From Sphagnum compactum (Eukaryota > Bryophyta > Sphagnopsida > Sphagnales): DNA of 64,000 bases. A model generated the notes under the pieces. It saw only the letters and a program-made list of their open reading frames with translations, searched no databases and was not told the origin of the DNA. How positions within the stretch are numbered: the stretch's first letter is position 1; each line of letters opens with the position of its first letter. The stretch spans positions 6,510,001 through 6,574,000 of the forward strand of contig OZ234500.1 of the NCBI GenBank assembly GCA_965153455.1, given 5' to 3'. Both the position numbers and the translations under genes were made by a program. Below are positions 11,962-24,735 of the stretch, piece by piece.

Positions 11962-12054
11962 CCAAGGTCAGGGGCATTCCCAAAATAATGTGGCCAAGGA
12001 TGAAGCTGTGGCCACAAGTCTGACCCCCATTTTGGGAATGTCCTCCACCCTTGG
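11962..12054. repeat. Hairpin-forming inverted repeat, MITE-like
   Basis: CCAAGG, then GGGCATTCCCAAAAT on the left, pairs with ATTTTGGGAATGTCC, then CCCTTGG on the right. The loop also has TGTGGCC facing GGCCACA, so nearly the whole 93 bases can fold. A related, more diverged arrangement (GGCATTCCC .. GGAATGTCC) appears at 58376-58460. Confidence 0.6.
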
Positions 12055-12687
12055 ACATTTTACCCATTATGAAGCTTGAGACAAAGGTTATGAACCTAAA
12101 CATTAGAAGACCAAAATCCATAGGAGGGGGAAGCGTTCTTATGGCTACTCCTAGGAGTGGGAAGGATCTGACTCCTCCTACATGTAGACATAATAACCCT
12201 CCCTTTATTAAGAAGTAGGTGTAGTAAGGTCCCTCCCACTCTTAAGGAATAGTTGTAAGAACCCTCCTCTTTTCTGAGAGGGATATTCATGGATATAAGT
12301 TGCCCTCCAAATATTCTAGAAATTTTCTTTAATGTTTTAGGGTGAAATGGTGAGTTTTGTTCATAAGCATTGGCAAAATGATATACCAGATACATATTTG
12401 CTCAGAATCCAATGAGAGGGAGCAGTCTCAGGTATATACTATCAGTCTCTGGACTAGTATATATACATGCTTGCTGCATAGGTGGAGGAAAATCTGCTGC
12501 TGCCTCATCTTCAGCCACAAGATTGGTGCTTTTGAAAAACAATGCACCTGAGCAGGAAGCATTTATATGTATACTATCTACTACAGGGTACTAGGGCCCT
12601 TAAGTTGCTGAATATGTGAATGAGATGCATCTCAAGCCCAATTGCCAACACCTAACTTCTGGAGGTTGCTGTATGAAGAAGAACGAA
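12055..12687. other. Non-coding stretch, nothing firm
   Basis: Short frames on both strands only; none has recognisable family features. Confidence 0.4.
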
Positions 12688-13025
12688 TCTTATATATTAA
12701 TTCAGTTAGTCTGTCTGTGCGTTTGTCTGACACAACAATTTTGCTGCAATTTTATGGTAGAATCGGCCTCTGCATTTTCTATGACAGAATCGGGCAATGC
12801 ATTTTTTATGACAGGGCTTGGTAACGGGGCGGGGGGGGCCAGCACGGGGCAAGAAGTTAATTATATATAACAAGGGAACGAGGGGGGGATCAACAGGTTA
12901 AAAAATCGAAGTGAAAAATGCGAAGGAGGGGGGGGGGTCGACGCGGTAAAAAACCAGAGTGGGCAATGGAAAGGACCGGGCCAGGGGGAGCTCGACGGGT
13001 GCATTATGCATCGGGTTCACACTAG
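12688..13025 (+). mobile_element. Short Helitron-like non-autonomous element
   Basis: The sequence starts with TC right after an A and ends with CTAG right before a T, which is the insertion pattern of Helitrons (between A and T, no duplication). About nine bases before the CTAG is a small hairpin (GGTGCAT-T-ATGCATC, one G:T pair), the usual 3' signal. The 5' end, TCTTATATATTAATTCAGTT, is followed by CTGTCTGT. The interior is unusual, with repeated G-runs of seven to ten bases and a partly duplicated GCATTTT..ATGACAG unit. No Rep/helicase is present. Terminal signals are short, so false positives are possible. Confidence 0.45.
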
Positions 13026-14749
13026 TCTCCATAATTTAAGGTATTAAAACAAATGGTTTCTCTTCAGTTTTTTCTTGAAGCATTGATTCAGCATTAATTA
13101 TTGATACCTTTTCAGAAAATTGTGTCAACTGTTGAAAACTGGTGACAAACTACCCCAACACTAATTAGAACTACATCTTAATCTGGCGAACTTTTTGAAT
13201 TTTCTAACAAAAATTGAAAAACGTCCAATTTTTCTTTTAAAGTAGGGGGATCAGTGACAATTTATTCTTCTTCTTTTTAATTGCCACAAAATCACTGCTT
13301 GAAGCAGGTCTACCAGCAGTAGTAAAATAGCTTGTCCACTTTAATTTAGACAAATTGAATGTGAAAATAATGTGATAAATAATGAGTTTGGACCAGTGAT
13401 TTCATTAGAAGAGAACCTCCGATCATGGTTTTGACACTACATTGTTTTTTGTTAAATTCTCTGGCTGTAGTTTTGAGCTTCATATTTGTAAACCCTGCTA
13501 TTCTAGTTTTGGCACACATTTTCAAATTCAAGAATCTCAGGGCATGTTTTGAAAACCAAGTCAGGTTTTCATGTACACTCTAGATACTCCACAAGCTATA
13601 TTGTATAGGTATGAAGTTTTACAACAAATCAAAACTAGAGATTGCATAGGTAAAGAGTTCTACAAATAATTAAAACAGATCAAATATCTAAAAAGTTAAT
13701 TGTCTTTACCTAAAGAACGTGAACCCGTGTTGAAGATTTGTTTTCAAGGTTCCAGTTCGGGTACCAGTTCTAGCCTAAGGCTAGTTCCACAGTCTCATTC
13801 ACGTGCTAGTTCCACCAAAAGGATGCCAATATAGATCACAATAACCTAAACCCCTGGGCCCTGGATTTGACTTCAAACTGGAGAACTTGCCAACACTGAA
13901 TTGGACCTCAAAATCAATGGTTTGAATGTGATCAGCACTGATAGAGGCCCAAATAGGGGGGTGTCAATGGAAGTGATCTTATGGGTCATTACTTCATTCA
14001 TAGAGCTGCAGCAGTAAAAAGTAGCAATGTGGCCTTTGTCTACTCTTTGAGTTCCATACTTTGCCCTCTGGTATGATGCCCCTTCTCTGTGAATGTATGG
14101 GAAGTTTCATGATCAGTTGATTAAATGAGGAAATACATCCTGGGGAAAATTATAAGAGTTGAAGCCAAGTGGTTTTGATAGCGCCTCAAATTTGCAGGCT
14201 GTTGGAATGCAAGGTGATGTAATGTCACCTACAACTCCGTGAATCAAAAAATCCAACGCTGTCCTGCACCTCTCCTGTTGGAACGAATGCCATACTCTGT
14301 GAAACGGTGGGAGTGACAGTTCACAGGACAATGATGGAAATCAGAATCCGATATTTCCCCAATTGCTTTTGTCTTAAGTCAAAGTATCCTGGACCCCTGC
14401 GGGACTAAGGATATCCTGGTACTGTGGGGAAACTACCAAGGAAGTCAAATTCGCCATGTTTTTGGAAGGGTGGTAGCCTGTACCAAATCGCAACAATTTT
14501 TGGCTAAGACACTGACTAACAGCACACTCGGAGGAAAGCCTAGAGACCTCATGAATATCTTGGACAAGTTTTCAAAAACAAATTTCAAATTGGATTTATT
14601 CATCCTTCTCCTAACGCAATCTCCGCATAATGAACCTCTCATGTGCAACAAGAGTTCATCAACATCGTTAGCAATTTACTAGGTGTTAAGAAGCTATACA
14701 AATTTCATTCATGTAGAGTGTTTGTACATTAGTAGCTCACAAAGTTCAC
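13026..14749. other. Non-coding stretch
   Basis: No gene is recognised. Around 13738-13815 there is a run of GTTCCAG/CTAGTTCC words resembling the denser block at 35990-36300. Confidence 0.45.
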
Positions 14750-15525
14750 ATATGGTACTAGGTTCTATCCAATGTTGTGTACGTAAATGGTTTAGTACTT
14801 AGACTTCATGTAACTCTACACGTAGAACACGAGACATGTAAATGTAAAATTGTGTAAATTTATTTTATGCCGTGTAAAACAGTGTAAGTGTAAAACAAAT
14901 ACATTTATATGAATTTATGCAACTGTGTGAAACAAAAGGAAAAGAAATGTGGTTTCTATTTGGAGAGGGGGGTGGGGGATTTCATAATTTTTTTGTGATA
15001 GGCCAATCAAATGGTCCATTTGCACAAAAAAAACCCATCAAAACATTTGTGGTTTGGGTGCACCATAATTAATTTAATTGATTAATATGAATCACAATAA
15101 GTACAATAAGTACCTAAGCTCTTGTAAAAGCTACAATGAATAACTTACTCAATAATAAGTTATTATTGAATATTACTCAAATAAGTAATAATAATAATAA
15201 AAGTTGTACTCAAGCAATGTTAGGGGCAAAATGTGCATTCAAGATTTTTTTTGAAAAAACATCACCATAGGTAGTCCCATATTGGTAGAAAATGTTTAGA
15301 GAGTATCAAAGTATCATGATTTTCTTGAATATACATTTAACACACCCCAAAATGTTTACATGGGGTTGTGTGAATGTATTTGACAAATACTTACACTAAC
15401 CTCGTGTAAGTGTAAAAACAAAATAATACATGACAACAATATAAGTGTAGGTGTAAAAAGTTCAAACCATGTATATATAGCTATTGACACTTACACACAC
15501 AACACTAGTTCTATACCCTTTACAA
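14750..15525. repeat. GTGTAA-rich symmetric repeat element
   Basis: GTGTAAGTGTAAAAC-type words cluster at 14830-14935 and again at 15395-15460. The outer parts resemble each other in inverted orientation (TTCTATCC..TTGTGT on the left, ACACAACACTAGTTCTATAC on the right). This looks like a foldback-type non-coding element; boundaries are approximate. Confidence 0.35.
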
Positions 15526-16134
15526 GTAGAATTATTAAAATTTTGATCAAAGGGGTTCAAGGATTGTTGTGAGAAAAGGACTTTTTAAAAATTATAAATT
15601 TTAAGGATTCCATTACAATAATAATGAATTCAAAATATGAATCAATATTTCCATCAATGTTGATGGTGAGGATCACCAACAACAAAAAAATGCACTATCT
15701 TTCCTAAGTAGGACTTGGAATTAACATCAACAAAAAAAATTTGAGGATTTGAATTGAAAACGTTTAAAACAAAGATTAGTCTCATTGAAAAAGAAATTTT
15801 GGTTTCACCCCTTATTGTCCTTTTAACTTATTCATGATCGAATTTTCTATTACAACAAAACAATGGTTTTTTAACTATTCATATTGGGTAAAAGTATAGT
15901 CAAAGGAGCCACCCAAATGAATCGACACTCCTTAAAACTACATTTTTGTATGTTTGAAAGATCACAAGTGAAGCATAATAATTTGGATTGTCATAATTTG
16001 TTTTGGAATATTCTTCATTAATTGCAAAGTTTACATGTCCTAAGTTTAACACAAATCAAAATGTTTTTGCATGTTTAGAGCACTTAAACGTCAAGAGTGG
16101 ACAATCCTTGTTTTTTTCAAATGTCTTTTTTTAT

Positions 16135-16534
16135 CAAATGTGCACCATTCCTTCTGAAAATTGAAGAGGATTTTAACATTGATTGATTAGTAGAAAGGCA
16201 AAAAGGATTTGAACTGATGAATTTTCTTTTATAATCCATTTGAGCACATTTGGTTTTAAAGTGCTTTTGACCTTGAAAATTTGGATTTTAAAAATGTATC
16301 TTTAATAAAAGTTGTTCATATTTATGTGATAAAAGGCATGAATACATGATATACATGATATGAAATCAACATGTAGTCAAAATGTATTAATATCTAAAAT
16401 GTAGTGTTAAATGGGGTATTCGAAATACAAAATTTAAAATTATAAACCAACACAAAAGCAACATGTGTCATGTGCAGTCTTTGGAAAAAGACATTTACCT
16501 TGGTGCCCATACTCCTTTGATTGTGTTTTCACCC
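16135..16534 (+). repeat. Left arm of a long inverted repeat
   Basis: About 400 bases that align in reverse complement with 19570-19958. Shared landmarks in the same order include CAAATGTGCACCATT, GAGGATTTTAACATTGAT, CATTTGAGCACATTTGGTT, AAAAGTTGTTCATAT, GAAATACAAAATTTAA, TGTCATGTGCA and TTTACCTTGG. Identity looks high (above three quarters by eye). Confidence 0.85.
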
Positions 16535-19500
16535 TATTACAATTAAATTGATTATAAATTACAGGTTATTAATAAAAAATGATTGGATTATGTTCATTTT
16601 GATTAACATTAAAAATAGGGATGTTTGTTATGATTAATACAAATTGTTAAGAAATCAAATTGAACAAAGTGTTGTACATGTGGTGTATGCAATGTCTAAG
16701 TGAATTTCGTAATGGTGTAATAAATATTTTAATTTCACAAGTGAAAATCAATGAATTTTATGTAATACAAATTCACATAAGCTTATGCCTACATGATTTT
16801 TCAATGATTTTTTTGTGAATTTTATGTGAAAATTAAGTTTTTGTGAAAATAATTTTACTGAAAATCACATGTAATTAAAAACATAATATTTCAATTTGAT
16901 AGCCCAAATCAAAATTAAAACAATAAATTTTAAATTACTTTTAATTTTAAATTACATTTTGAAATTTATAATGTAATTAGTACATGTCTTTAATACATTT
17001 ATTAAAATTTTTAATTTAATTTCATGTACTAACATAATTTCACTTCATTAATGTAAGTGAATGAAGTTAATTATTGTCACTATTGATTTTTGTAGTTGAA
17101 AATTCAAATTCAAAAATGATTTTTCTTCTTAGTCATTAAATTAAACAAAAAAAAACATTAAAAACATGTGATAGAATTGGATTTATCTTAATGCACAAAA
17201 TTTTAATTATATACAGGTTGAATTCCTTGTAGTGACATCTTAAAATTGTGAATAACATTATTAAATTCAATAGGGATGCATGATTAAGAAAGAGAGAAAA
17301 CAAGTATAAAGAAATCAAGGTTAGACAATGATGGAATGTAGATTTCGAAATGGTTTTGGGAATTAAAAAATAAACCATTTTTTTTAAAAAATCAAATTAA
17401 TAATAGATTGATAGATTAAATTATAGATTAATCCAAGTTAATTAATCTATAATTTAAAAAATAGATTAATTAACTTGGATTAATTAATCTATTTTTTAAT
17501 TAATTAGATTAATTAATCCAATTAATCTAATTAATTGGATTAATTGAACTTGGAAATCTATTTTTGTGTTGTATTTATTTATTTATTTATCATATTTAAT
17601 ATGACAAAGATTATTATTTACATATTTGTTGCAAAAGATGAGTGACACCTCAGCTAACACTTTAATCAAGTTAGTAACTCCAAAACTTAGTCACATTTAT
17701 ATTTAAAATAGCTTCATTGATTTAACTATAACCAAAATTGTTTGTTGTTCGATGATTTAATATTTGGTAAAAAAAAATGCAAAAAACATGTTTTACTATA
17801 ATAATAATTTGATGGAATCATGTCATGGATTCATGCATGGAACTTTACCTTGCAAATAAACCATTCAATATCATGATACTCCATCATGGAAAATGACCAT
17901 GCACAAAGAATACGAACTTCATTGTTCAATAATAAGGCCTAGAATTAATGCTAATATTGAAGAAAAAAATAGTTGTTCATTGTAAATTGGTTTACAAACT
18001 CAAATACAATACAATACAATTGAATGATATTTATGGTGCTTGCAAGTTAGAATGTTCATAAAATCAGACACCATGGCAATTTTTTCCACTCCCTTGTGGA
18101 TTATAATGTGTCTTGAGTTGAAATTGTTTTGTATTTCATGGAAAGGGACTCAAACATATGATTCGCATGTAATTTACTTAAATGCACTTTTAAACTATTT
18201 GAAAATTACTTTCCTACACCAAATGGGGGATTGTTGAATCTGCATGATCTTCATCATAGTCATATATAAAAAATTAATAAATGTACTCACCATGATCATA
18301 GTTTGTAATCATTTGTTCATTTATTAATGGGCCACTTTCATACATGTCATAAAAATTTGAAAATAAAGGTTTTCAAACCATTTCAAAATGGCATGAAAGT
18401 TTGGGGGTCTTTGAATTAACAATGCCAAAACTGAAAAAACCCAATAAGATCCATTGTGACACAAATTTTATGAAAATTTAATTTCTTTCCATAAACATTG
18501 TATCTTAAGATGTTCACCATTAGTTACTTCTTGAAAAATATGATGTTTTTATCCTCAACAATAGTGTCCTATCAAAATACACTACAAATATTTACTTTTA
18601 AAGAAACCTAACATGTTTTTGGTCCACTTTGGCTTGCAAATGTTTTTTAAGGCTTGGTTATTATCAAAATAGTTGGTACATTAGACTATACAACAAGATA
18701 TTTTCCAATGGCAAAAAATACATTTATATTTGAACTTTTTTTGTGAGTGTAGATTATTAATAAAATGCATATCATCAATTTCACATGTGAATGCAAACGA
18801 GATACAATGAACCAACATGATTACTTTAAAAAAGGACTGCATGTCTCTTTTCCCCAAAAACATTTTTTCATACGAATGAATTTTGCAATAATGTTTTTTG
18901 CAACTTGTTATAATAAATGTTTATAGTTGTCCAAGTACATAACGTTTTTTTTTTGTCATTTTTAAATAAACATGAATTTTTAAAAAATTCCTAATTCTTT
19001 GTAAATTCAATGTTTCATTTTTTTACATGATAATAATTTCAAATCACAACCATTTTATTTATTTTTACGTTTTTATTTTTTCTTGTAATTAATTACAAAT
19101 TTTCTTAACACATCATGCACATTTTACCCATTTATGTGTGGTGAAGGACTTTTGAAGTTCTAAAAATTTGGATCAATTTTGGAAATTCTTTGAATTTTTA
19201 AAATTTTAGAATTCCACATATTTTACGATATGGGTGTTTTTAAAATGTGATTAATAGGTTTTTATCTTCTTAATTTTTTTCCCATCAAATGTGTTTTATT
19301 ATATGAGTCCTTTTGATAGTCCTTTGCAAAATTGACTCATGTCTACCATATGTGTTCACTTTTAAAGGTCCTAAATCAAAACTTCAACTTAAAATTTCAT
19401 CAAATGAATTTTTGGTGTGAATTTTTTAACATTCAATATGAATGAAAAAACAATTTGCCATGATTGCCATGGCTTTAAATGGCAAAACATAAATATTTAT

Positions 19501-19569
19501 CCAATTTTAACTATTTTCTTTATGGTCTAACACTCTTTTTGGTTCATTGGATTGTGACTACACCCGTGT
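16535..19569. other. AT-rich spacer of the long inverted repeat
   Basis: About 3 kb of very AT-rich DNA with no recognisable gene. It contains the smaller palindrome at 17400-17560. Confidence 0.6.
17400..17560. repeat. AT-rich palindrome
   Basis: ATTAATCCAAGTTAATTAAT and its inverse ATTAATTAACTTGGATTAAT face each other, with ATTATAGATT/TAATCTATAAT and further TTAATTAG words around. The block can extrude as a cruciform. Nothing coding. Confidence 0.75.
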
Positions 19570-19958
19570 GGGGTGAAATCACAGTCAAGGGTGCCAAGGT
19601 AAAAATCCTTTTCCAAGGATTGCACATGACATGTGTCATTTTTGCATTGGTTTATACCTTAAATTTTGTATTTCAAATACCTTATTTAACATTACATTTT
19701 AAATATAACTACATTTTGATTACAAATTTATTTTATATCATGTATATTATGCATTCATGCCTTCTATCACATATATATGAACAACTTTTGTTAAAACCAC
19801 ATTTTCAAAATCCATAATTTTTAGGGTCAAAAACACTTTTGAACCAAATGTGCTCAAATGGTTTATAAAAACAATTTTCATCAGTTCAAGTCCTTTTGCC
19901 CTCCTAATCATCAATGTTAAAATCCTCTCCAATTTTCAAAAGAAATGGTGCACATTTG
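19570..19958 (-). repeat. Right arm of a long inverted repeat
   Basis: Reverse-complement partner of 16135-16534. The 112-codon open frame in this area is a by-product of the arm and not a gene. Confidence 0.85.
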
Positions 19959-21088
19959 GTAAAGAAAAACAATGTTCATTCAATCTTCATCAATCAAAGC
20001 TAGTATGTTAAAAGATTAGTGGATGAATAAGTTAACTAGTGTAATATGAAAGATGATTGAACTATGTTCAACAAATGTAAATGTGAAAAAATGTGTAACT
20101 GATTATGTAGGATAAAACTTGTATGCAAGAGTTCAATAAAATTCATTATCTTTAACATTTTCAAGGTCTTGTGGGTGTTTGCATGGTAGGATTTAGACAA
20201 AAAGGAGTACACATTTTTGATGTGGTTTTTTAAAGATTTGAAGAACATTTTGTGATAAAAATGTGTAATTAAAGGTGGATAACATCATAAACTCCTATTT
20301 TTTTGTGAAATTAATATTCATTCAAAAATTTAACTGTATTTTGCAATACATTTTTAACCTACAATCATCAAACACAAGATTGGAATTCTAACAAAAAGGA
20401 TAAGAAACAATAGTTTTAATGGGAATTTTTCACATACAAATATACAAGTATAAATAACAATCTTATGTGGTTATTGGGTGTATGAACACACTAATTAAAA
20501 CCACATGACATGTAACCAATGTTTAGTTTTTCATGTTGTATGTCAAAAATTATGTTAATGTTACAAGTTTTTAATTTGTTTACATTATAATGTTTTATAA
20601 AATATTATGAAAATGTAATATGATATGATTTGGAACGAATTTAATGTTGATACAATATTCACAAGCATTCATTAAACATTCTAAGGACAATTTTTATAAT
20701 TAGGAAATTCTTCAAACATGATATATCTTAAGGGAGGTTTTAAAAAACTAATTACATAATAATATATTGCAACATCTTGTTAAATTAAATTTTATTTATT
20801 CAATTTTCAATCCAAAGATTCCTAAATTATTTTGAAAATATTCCAAAATGAACATTCATCTAAACGGACAGGCATGGTTCCCATTAGCATGGATGCACCA
20901 TGTTCCCATAATTTCATGATTTATTTAATTATCCATCAATATTTAGGTTTTTAATTTATCCATTTTATAAAATATAGATCTAGTTTTGTTCATTTTTTTG
21001 TTGGGGGTCATATTTAAAGTTGAATTGCAATTGGGCACCATGTAATTTGAAACAAATAATGTAAATAAGTTGATTTTAGCATTCTAAT
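19959..21088. other. AT-rich non-coding stretch
   Basis: No gene, RNA or clear repeat is recognised. Confidence 0.5.
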
Positions 21089-21594
21089 CACAACAACACA
21101 CTTTGGGTTTTGTGACTGGCCTTTACAATTACATATTAATCAAAAAGGACATATGTGAATAAAGACTAGTGAGTTGCTAAACCCATGTTGTTCCACCCAT
21201 TTAGTCGCAAGGGATGTTCAATTGCAAAGCCCAATCATTTTAACGATTAGGATTTTTTAATTTTCTTATAATAATGAAATTCCATGTTATCATTAAATTT
21301 TTATGATGTGTAAAGTGCATGCCATCTCAACTTAGTCATTTTATTCAACTAAGTGTTACAAAAGATGCCTTGATGGATAGATGACATGTGTCGAAAATCT
21401 ATAAACACATTATGAATCATTACATATGACCAAAAATCAACCTACCTTAACCTAGTTGGGCTAGCTACCTATGTTAGGCAACCTAGGTTACATAACTTAG
21501 GTTAGGTGGCCTAGATTAAAAACAAAGGTTAGATTCCTAGCCCAAGAAGCCTAGACTAGGGTACCTAACCTAAGCCAAGTGGCCTAAATATCAT

Positions 21595-21670
21595 AAGTTG
21601 CAAGAGTGAAGACTTGAACCCCTCACCTTCACTTTAATGTTCAAGTCCTCATCCATTGCACTACCACATT
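21595..21670 (-). repeat. tRNA-derived SINE copy
   Basis: On the minus strand it reads TGGTAGTGCAATGGATGAGG, then GGGGTTCAAGTCTTCACTC, then TTGCAACTT. The first part resembles a Pol III A box and GGTTCAAGTC a B box at suitable spacing. Two similar copies at 29018-29090 and 29640-29710 share the same tail. Confidence 0.6.
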
Positions 21671-21792
21671 TTTTATACTAATTATATTTAACACAAGTTA
21701 TGAAATTCAAAAAATTTAATGTTGAATTACCCTTGGGTACCTTAGCTTGACCTAAGTCAACCTACCTATTACCTACCAACCTATCTTGGACC

Positions 21793-21906
21793 GCATTACA
21801 ACAAAAGGTGTCCCCTGTACACCAAGTGATTTCCATGAATTTTGAATGAATTCACTGGTTTAGTGAATGGGGACCAGTGAACTGCACCCACATTTTGTAG
21901 TAATGC
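21793..21906. mobile_element. Palindromic MITE, about 114 bp
   Basis: GCATTACAACAAAAGGTG on the left is inverted as GCATTACTACAAAATGTG on the right. Inner parts pair too (CCCC..CAAGTGA and CCATTCACT, GAATTCACTGG). The whole segment folds into one long hairpin. ACTACAAAA ends recall short CACTA-derived MITEs. Confidence 0.7.
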
Positions 21907-24660
21907 CTAGACCTCCCTAAGTTTATTTAAGATGAATTAATTTGTCAACCTATATTATTTACTAGTATACATCATAGTCACATTTAGTTGCACAAATTTG
22001 AGGTGGCTATAAACTTGATCAAATATCTTGTAATGAGGTTACATAGGTTGTCTTGGCAAAAAACCTAAAGCTAAGAACCTAGGCAAGCCTACCTAAGTTA
22101 ACATATTAGTGGCTAGGGTAACCTATTCTAAGTATATCTAAACATACTAGATGTAATAATTATTTTTTATTTAGTTAAGTAACTTACAAGGTAGCCTATA
22201 TTACAAAGTAGGTTTTTACTAATTAACCTACATACATAGGTTAATTTAATAGGTAAGTTAATTTAAACTAGCATGTTAAGTAGTTAAAAAGTCGAAGAAT
22301 TGTGTCTCCTTTTTCAAAATGACTATTAATATTGTAATCATAATTACAAGTTAACAATAGGTTGTTTAGTACACATACACATGCCTGTGAATTCATGACT
22401 TAAAAAACCTCATGGCACATAGAAAATTATGGCATGCCATGACAAATATTGGTGCCATAAATTCAAAACACACAAAACCTTATGGTGTCACAAAAAATCA
22501 TGGATGGCCATGAAAATTTGTGACATTTTGTTGCCAAATGGCATGCCATGTCATCATCACATGGAAGATAGAATTGTTATTAATCACAAAGGATAACAAT
22601 ATTTTCAACTAGTTAATAAATGAGATTAATTCATCAAATCAATGACATGAATCATGATGTTGACAAATAGGACCACAATATCTTGTTGGCATATAACATG
22701 CCATGTCATCATCATGGGAGATTGAGTTGTTATTAATCACAAAGGTGGATGGTTCTTGCAACTAACTGACAATAATCACAAAACCATGACATCAAATGAC
22801 ATCTCAATGGCCTTCACAACTACATAGTGATTTTTGTGACTAAGTAGTTATAATTGTAGTCGAAAAGGACAGTAGTTGTTTCTTTGACCGGCCTAAAAAC
22901 CCATAACATGTCATTGACATAAACTTTAAATTCACACATTGGCGTCCATTAGCTTGGGGCAATAACTAAACCTATACAAATAATTGGCATATAAATTTAA
23001 TGAGCACACCTTATGAACTTTTGCCACATGGCATGTATCCCAAAAATAAAATATTGTAAATTGTCATTAATCACATGACCAATTAATAAAGGAAAATTCA
23101 TTGAAATTAGTGTCATGAGTCATGAGGTGTTGCAACTATTAATCAACCTTGTTGCCACATGGCATGCCATGTCAACATCACTAGATCATAAGTCGTTATG
23201 ATTCACCAATAGTTGCAAAAATCAATATAATTTTGTTGTTACTTCATTTTGGACAATTAAAAATATATTAATTTTTTTGATATTTGTGCAAAAACCATCA
23301 AGTCGTGATATCGACTATAGTTGCAAAATCATAATGCCAAGTGGCACCACAATGTCCTTTGCAACTAGGTTGTCATTAATGTGACTATGTAATTACAATT
23401 GTAGTCGAAAAAAACATTAGTCATTTTGTTAACCGGTTGTAAAACCCATGATGTGTTGTAATGATTCTTGATAGTTATTTTTTAATATATTGTAAAGTAA
23501 AAACACATTATAGTGAACCATTTATGCCAATAGAAAGTTCATTGAAATTCATATTTGTAATGTATTGAACCTAATGAAGCTTGTAAAACTTGATCTTTCA
23601 CTAAAAACAATGAAATGATGTTGAGGTTAACATTTTTTTCACTACAGGTGTTAAGAAATCATAGCTTTTCAAAAGGTTCAACTTGACTAAAGTGTTTGCA
23701 TTGACCGAAAGGGATATTCACTTTGATTAAAAACATGGGGCATGAAAGACAATTTTTTTTATTGGTTATTTTGATTAAGGTGACATTTTTTACCAAGTGT
23801 CATGTCATACATCTAGTCAAAAGGGATAAATAAAGAAAAGGTTCATCAATATGACCATGGATTAATCAAATATGCCATTTTGAAGGTTACAATTTAGTCA
23901 AATTAGTCATATTCATTTGACACTTAATAAAATTAACCATAATGATTTGGCTAGCTTACCTACTTGTTTGGCCTTGGTTACATACCTAAAGCATAACATA
24001 ACTAATAAGTTAGATTAAATTTAGAATACCTATGTAGCATAACATAACTAATAAGTTAGGTTAAACTTAGAGTACCTACCTAACATAACATAGTTAGGAT
24101 ATTAAACTAATTAAATAGTTTAGGCCTCAAGGTCAATTGGATTGGTTTAGACCTAGTAGGCTAAGTAGGTAGCCTAGTAGGCCTACAAAAGTAACTAGGC
24201 TAGTAAGCTAAACTAGGCAAGCAAGATAAAAGTTTAAACCCAACAAAATAAGTAGCTACCTAGGCCTAACTATGGGCTAGGTACGTAGGCTAAATATACC
24301 TACATCAACCTATCTACTAGTTATTTATCTACCTACCTACCTACATGTATATACTTACTTACCCAAACAACATTTCTACTTGCTTTGTTTTGTTCAAGCA
24401 CACAATGAATGGAATTTGAATTGGAAAAATCATAATTTAAAATGTTTTAATTTGTCAATGATATACATTTTTCAAAAACATTTGAATATTATATGTATAT
24501 ATATTGAATAGATCTTTGAATAAACTTTAGTTCATTAGGTTTTTATTTGCTTCATTTTGAACAAGATTTGAAATTTAAAAATGTGTCAACTTTGGGATTT
24601 CCTAACATTTCATAGTTCAAAAGATAAAACAAAAAGTTGAAAATATTTTATCAACAAAAG

Positions 24661-24735
24661 GTGGTGTAGCTCGATTGTCAAGGCATTGGGATGCTTCCAC
24701 GAAGTCTTGGCTTCAAACCAATGTTGTGCATGTAT
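24661..24735 (+). repeat. tRNA-like SINE fragment
   Basis: GGTGTAGCTCGATTGTCAAG resembles a tRNA A-box region, and GGCTTCAAACC, about 45 bases on, resembles a degenerate B box. It lacks a credible cloverleaf, so it is a tRNA-derived repeat and not a tRNA gene. Confidence 0.4.

Larger units (their letters stand above)
21089..23463. mobile_element. CACTA-like non-autonomous element
   Basis: The left end (CACAACAACACACTTTGGG, then TTTT) and the inverted right end (CATTACAACACATCATGGG, then TTTT) agree at 18 of 23 positions. Inside lie CCTA/TAGG-rich stretches, a SINE copy, a short palindromic MITE and two related blocks with AATTGTAGTCGAAAA at 22853-22867 and 23393-23407. CATGCCATGTCAtCATC-type words recur at about 22543, 22690 and 23163. 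No coding frame. The flanking triplets (AAT and ATT) do not match, so the ends need testing. Confidence 0.45.

Noticed and set aside
24661-24735. Possible tRNA gene
   Set aside because: Box-like parts are present but no acceptor stem or complete cloverleaf can be drawn. Treated as a SINE fragment.
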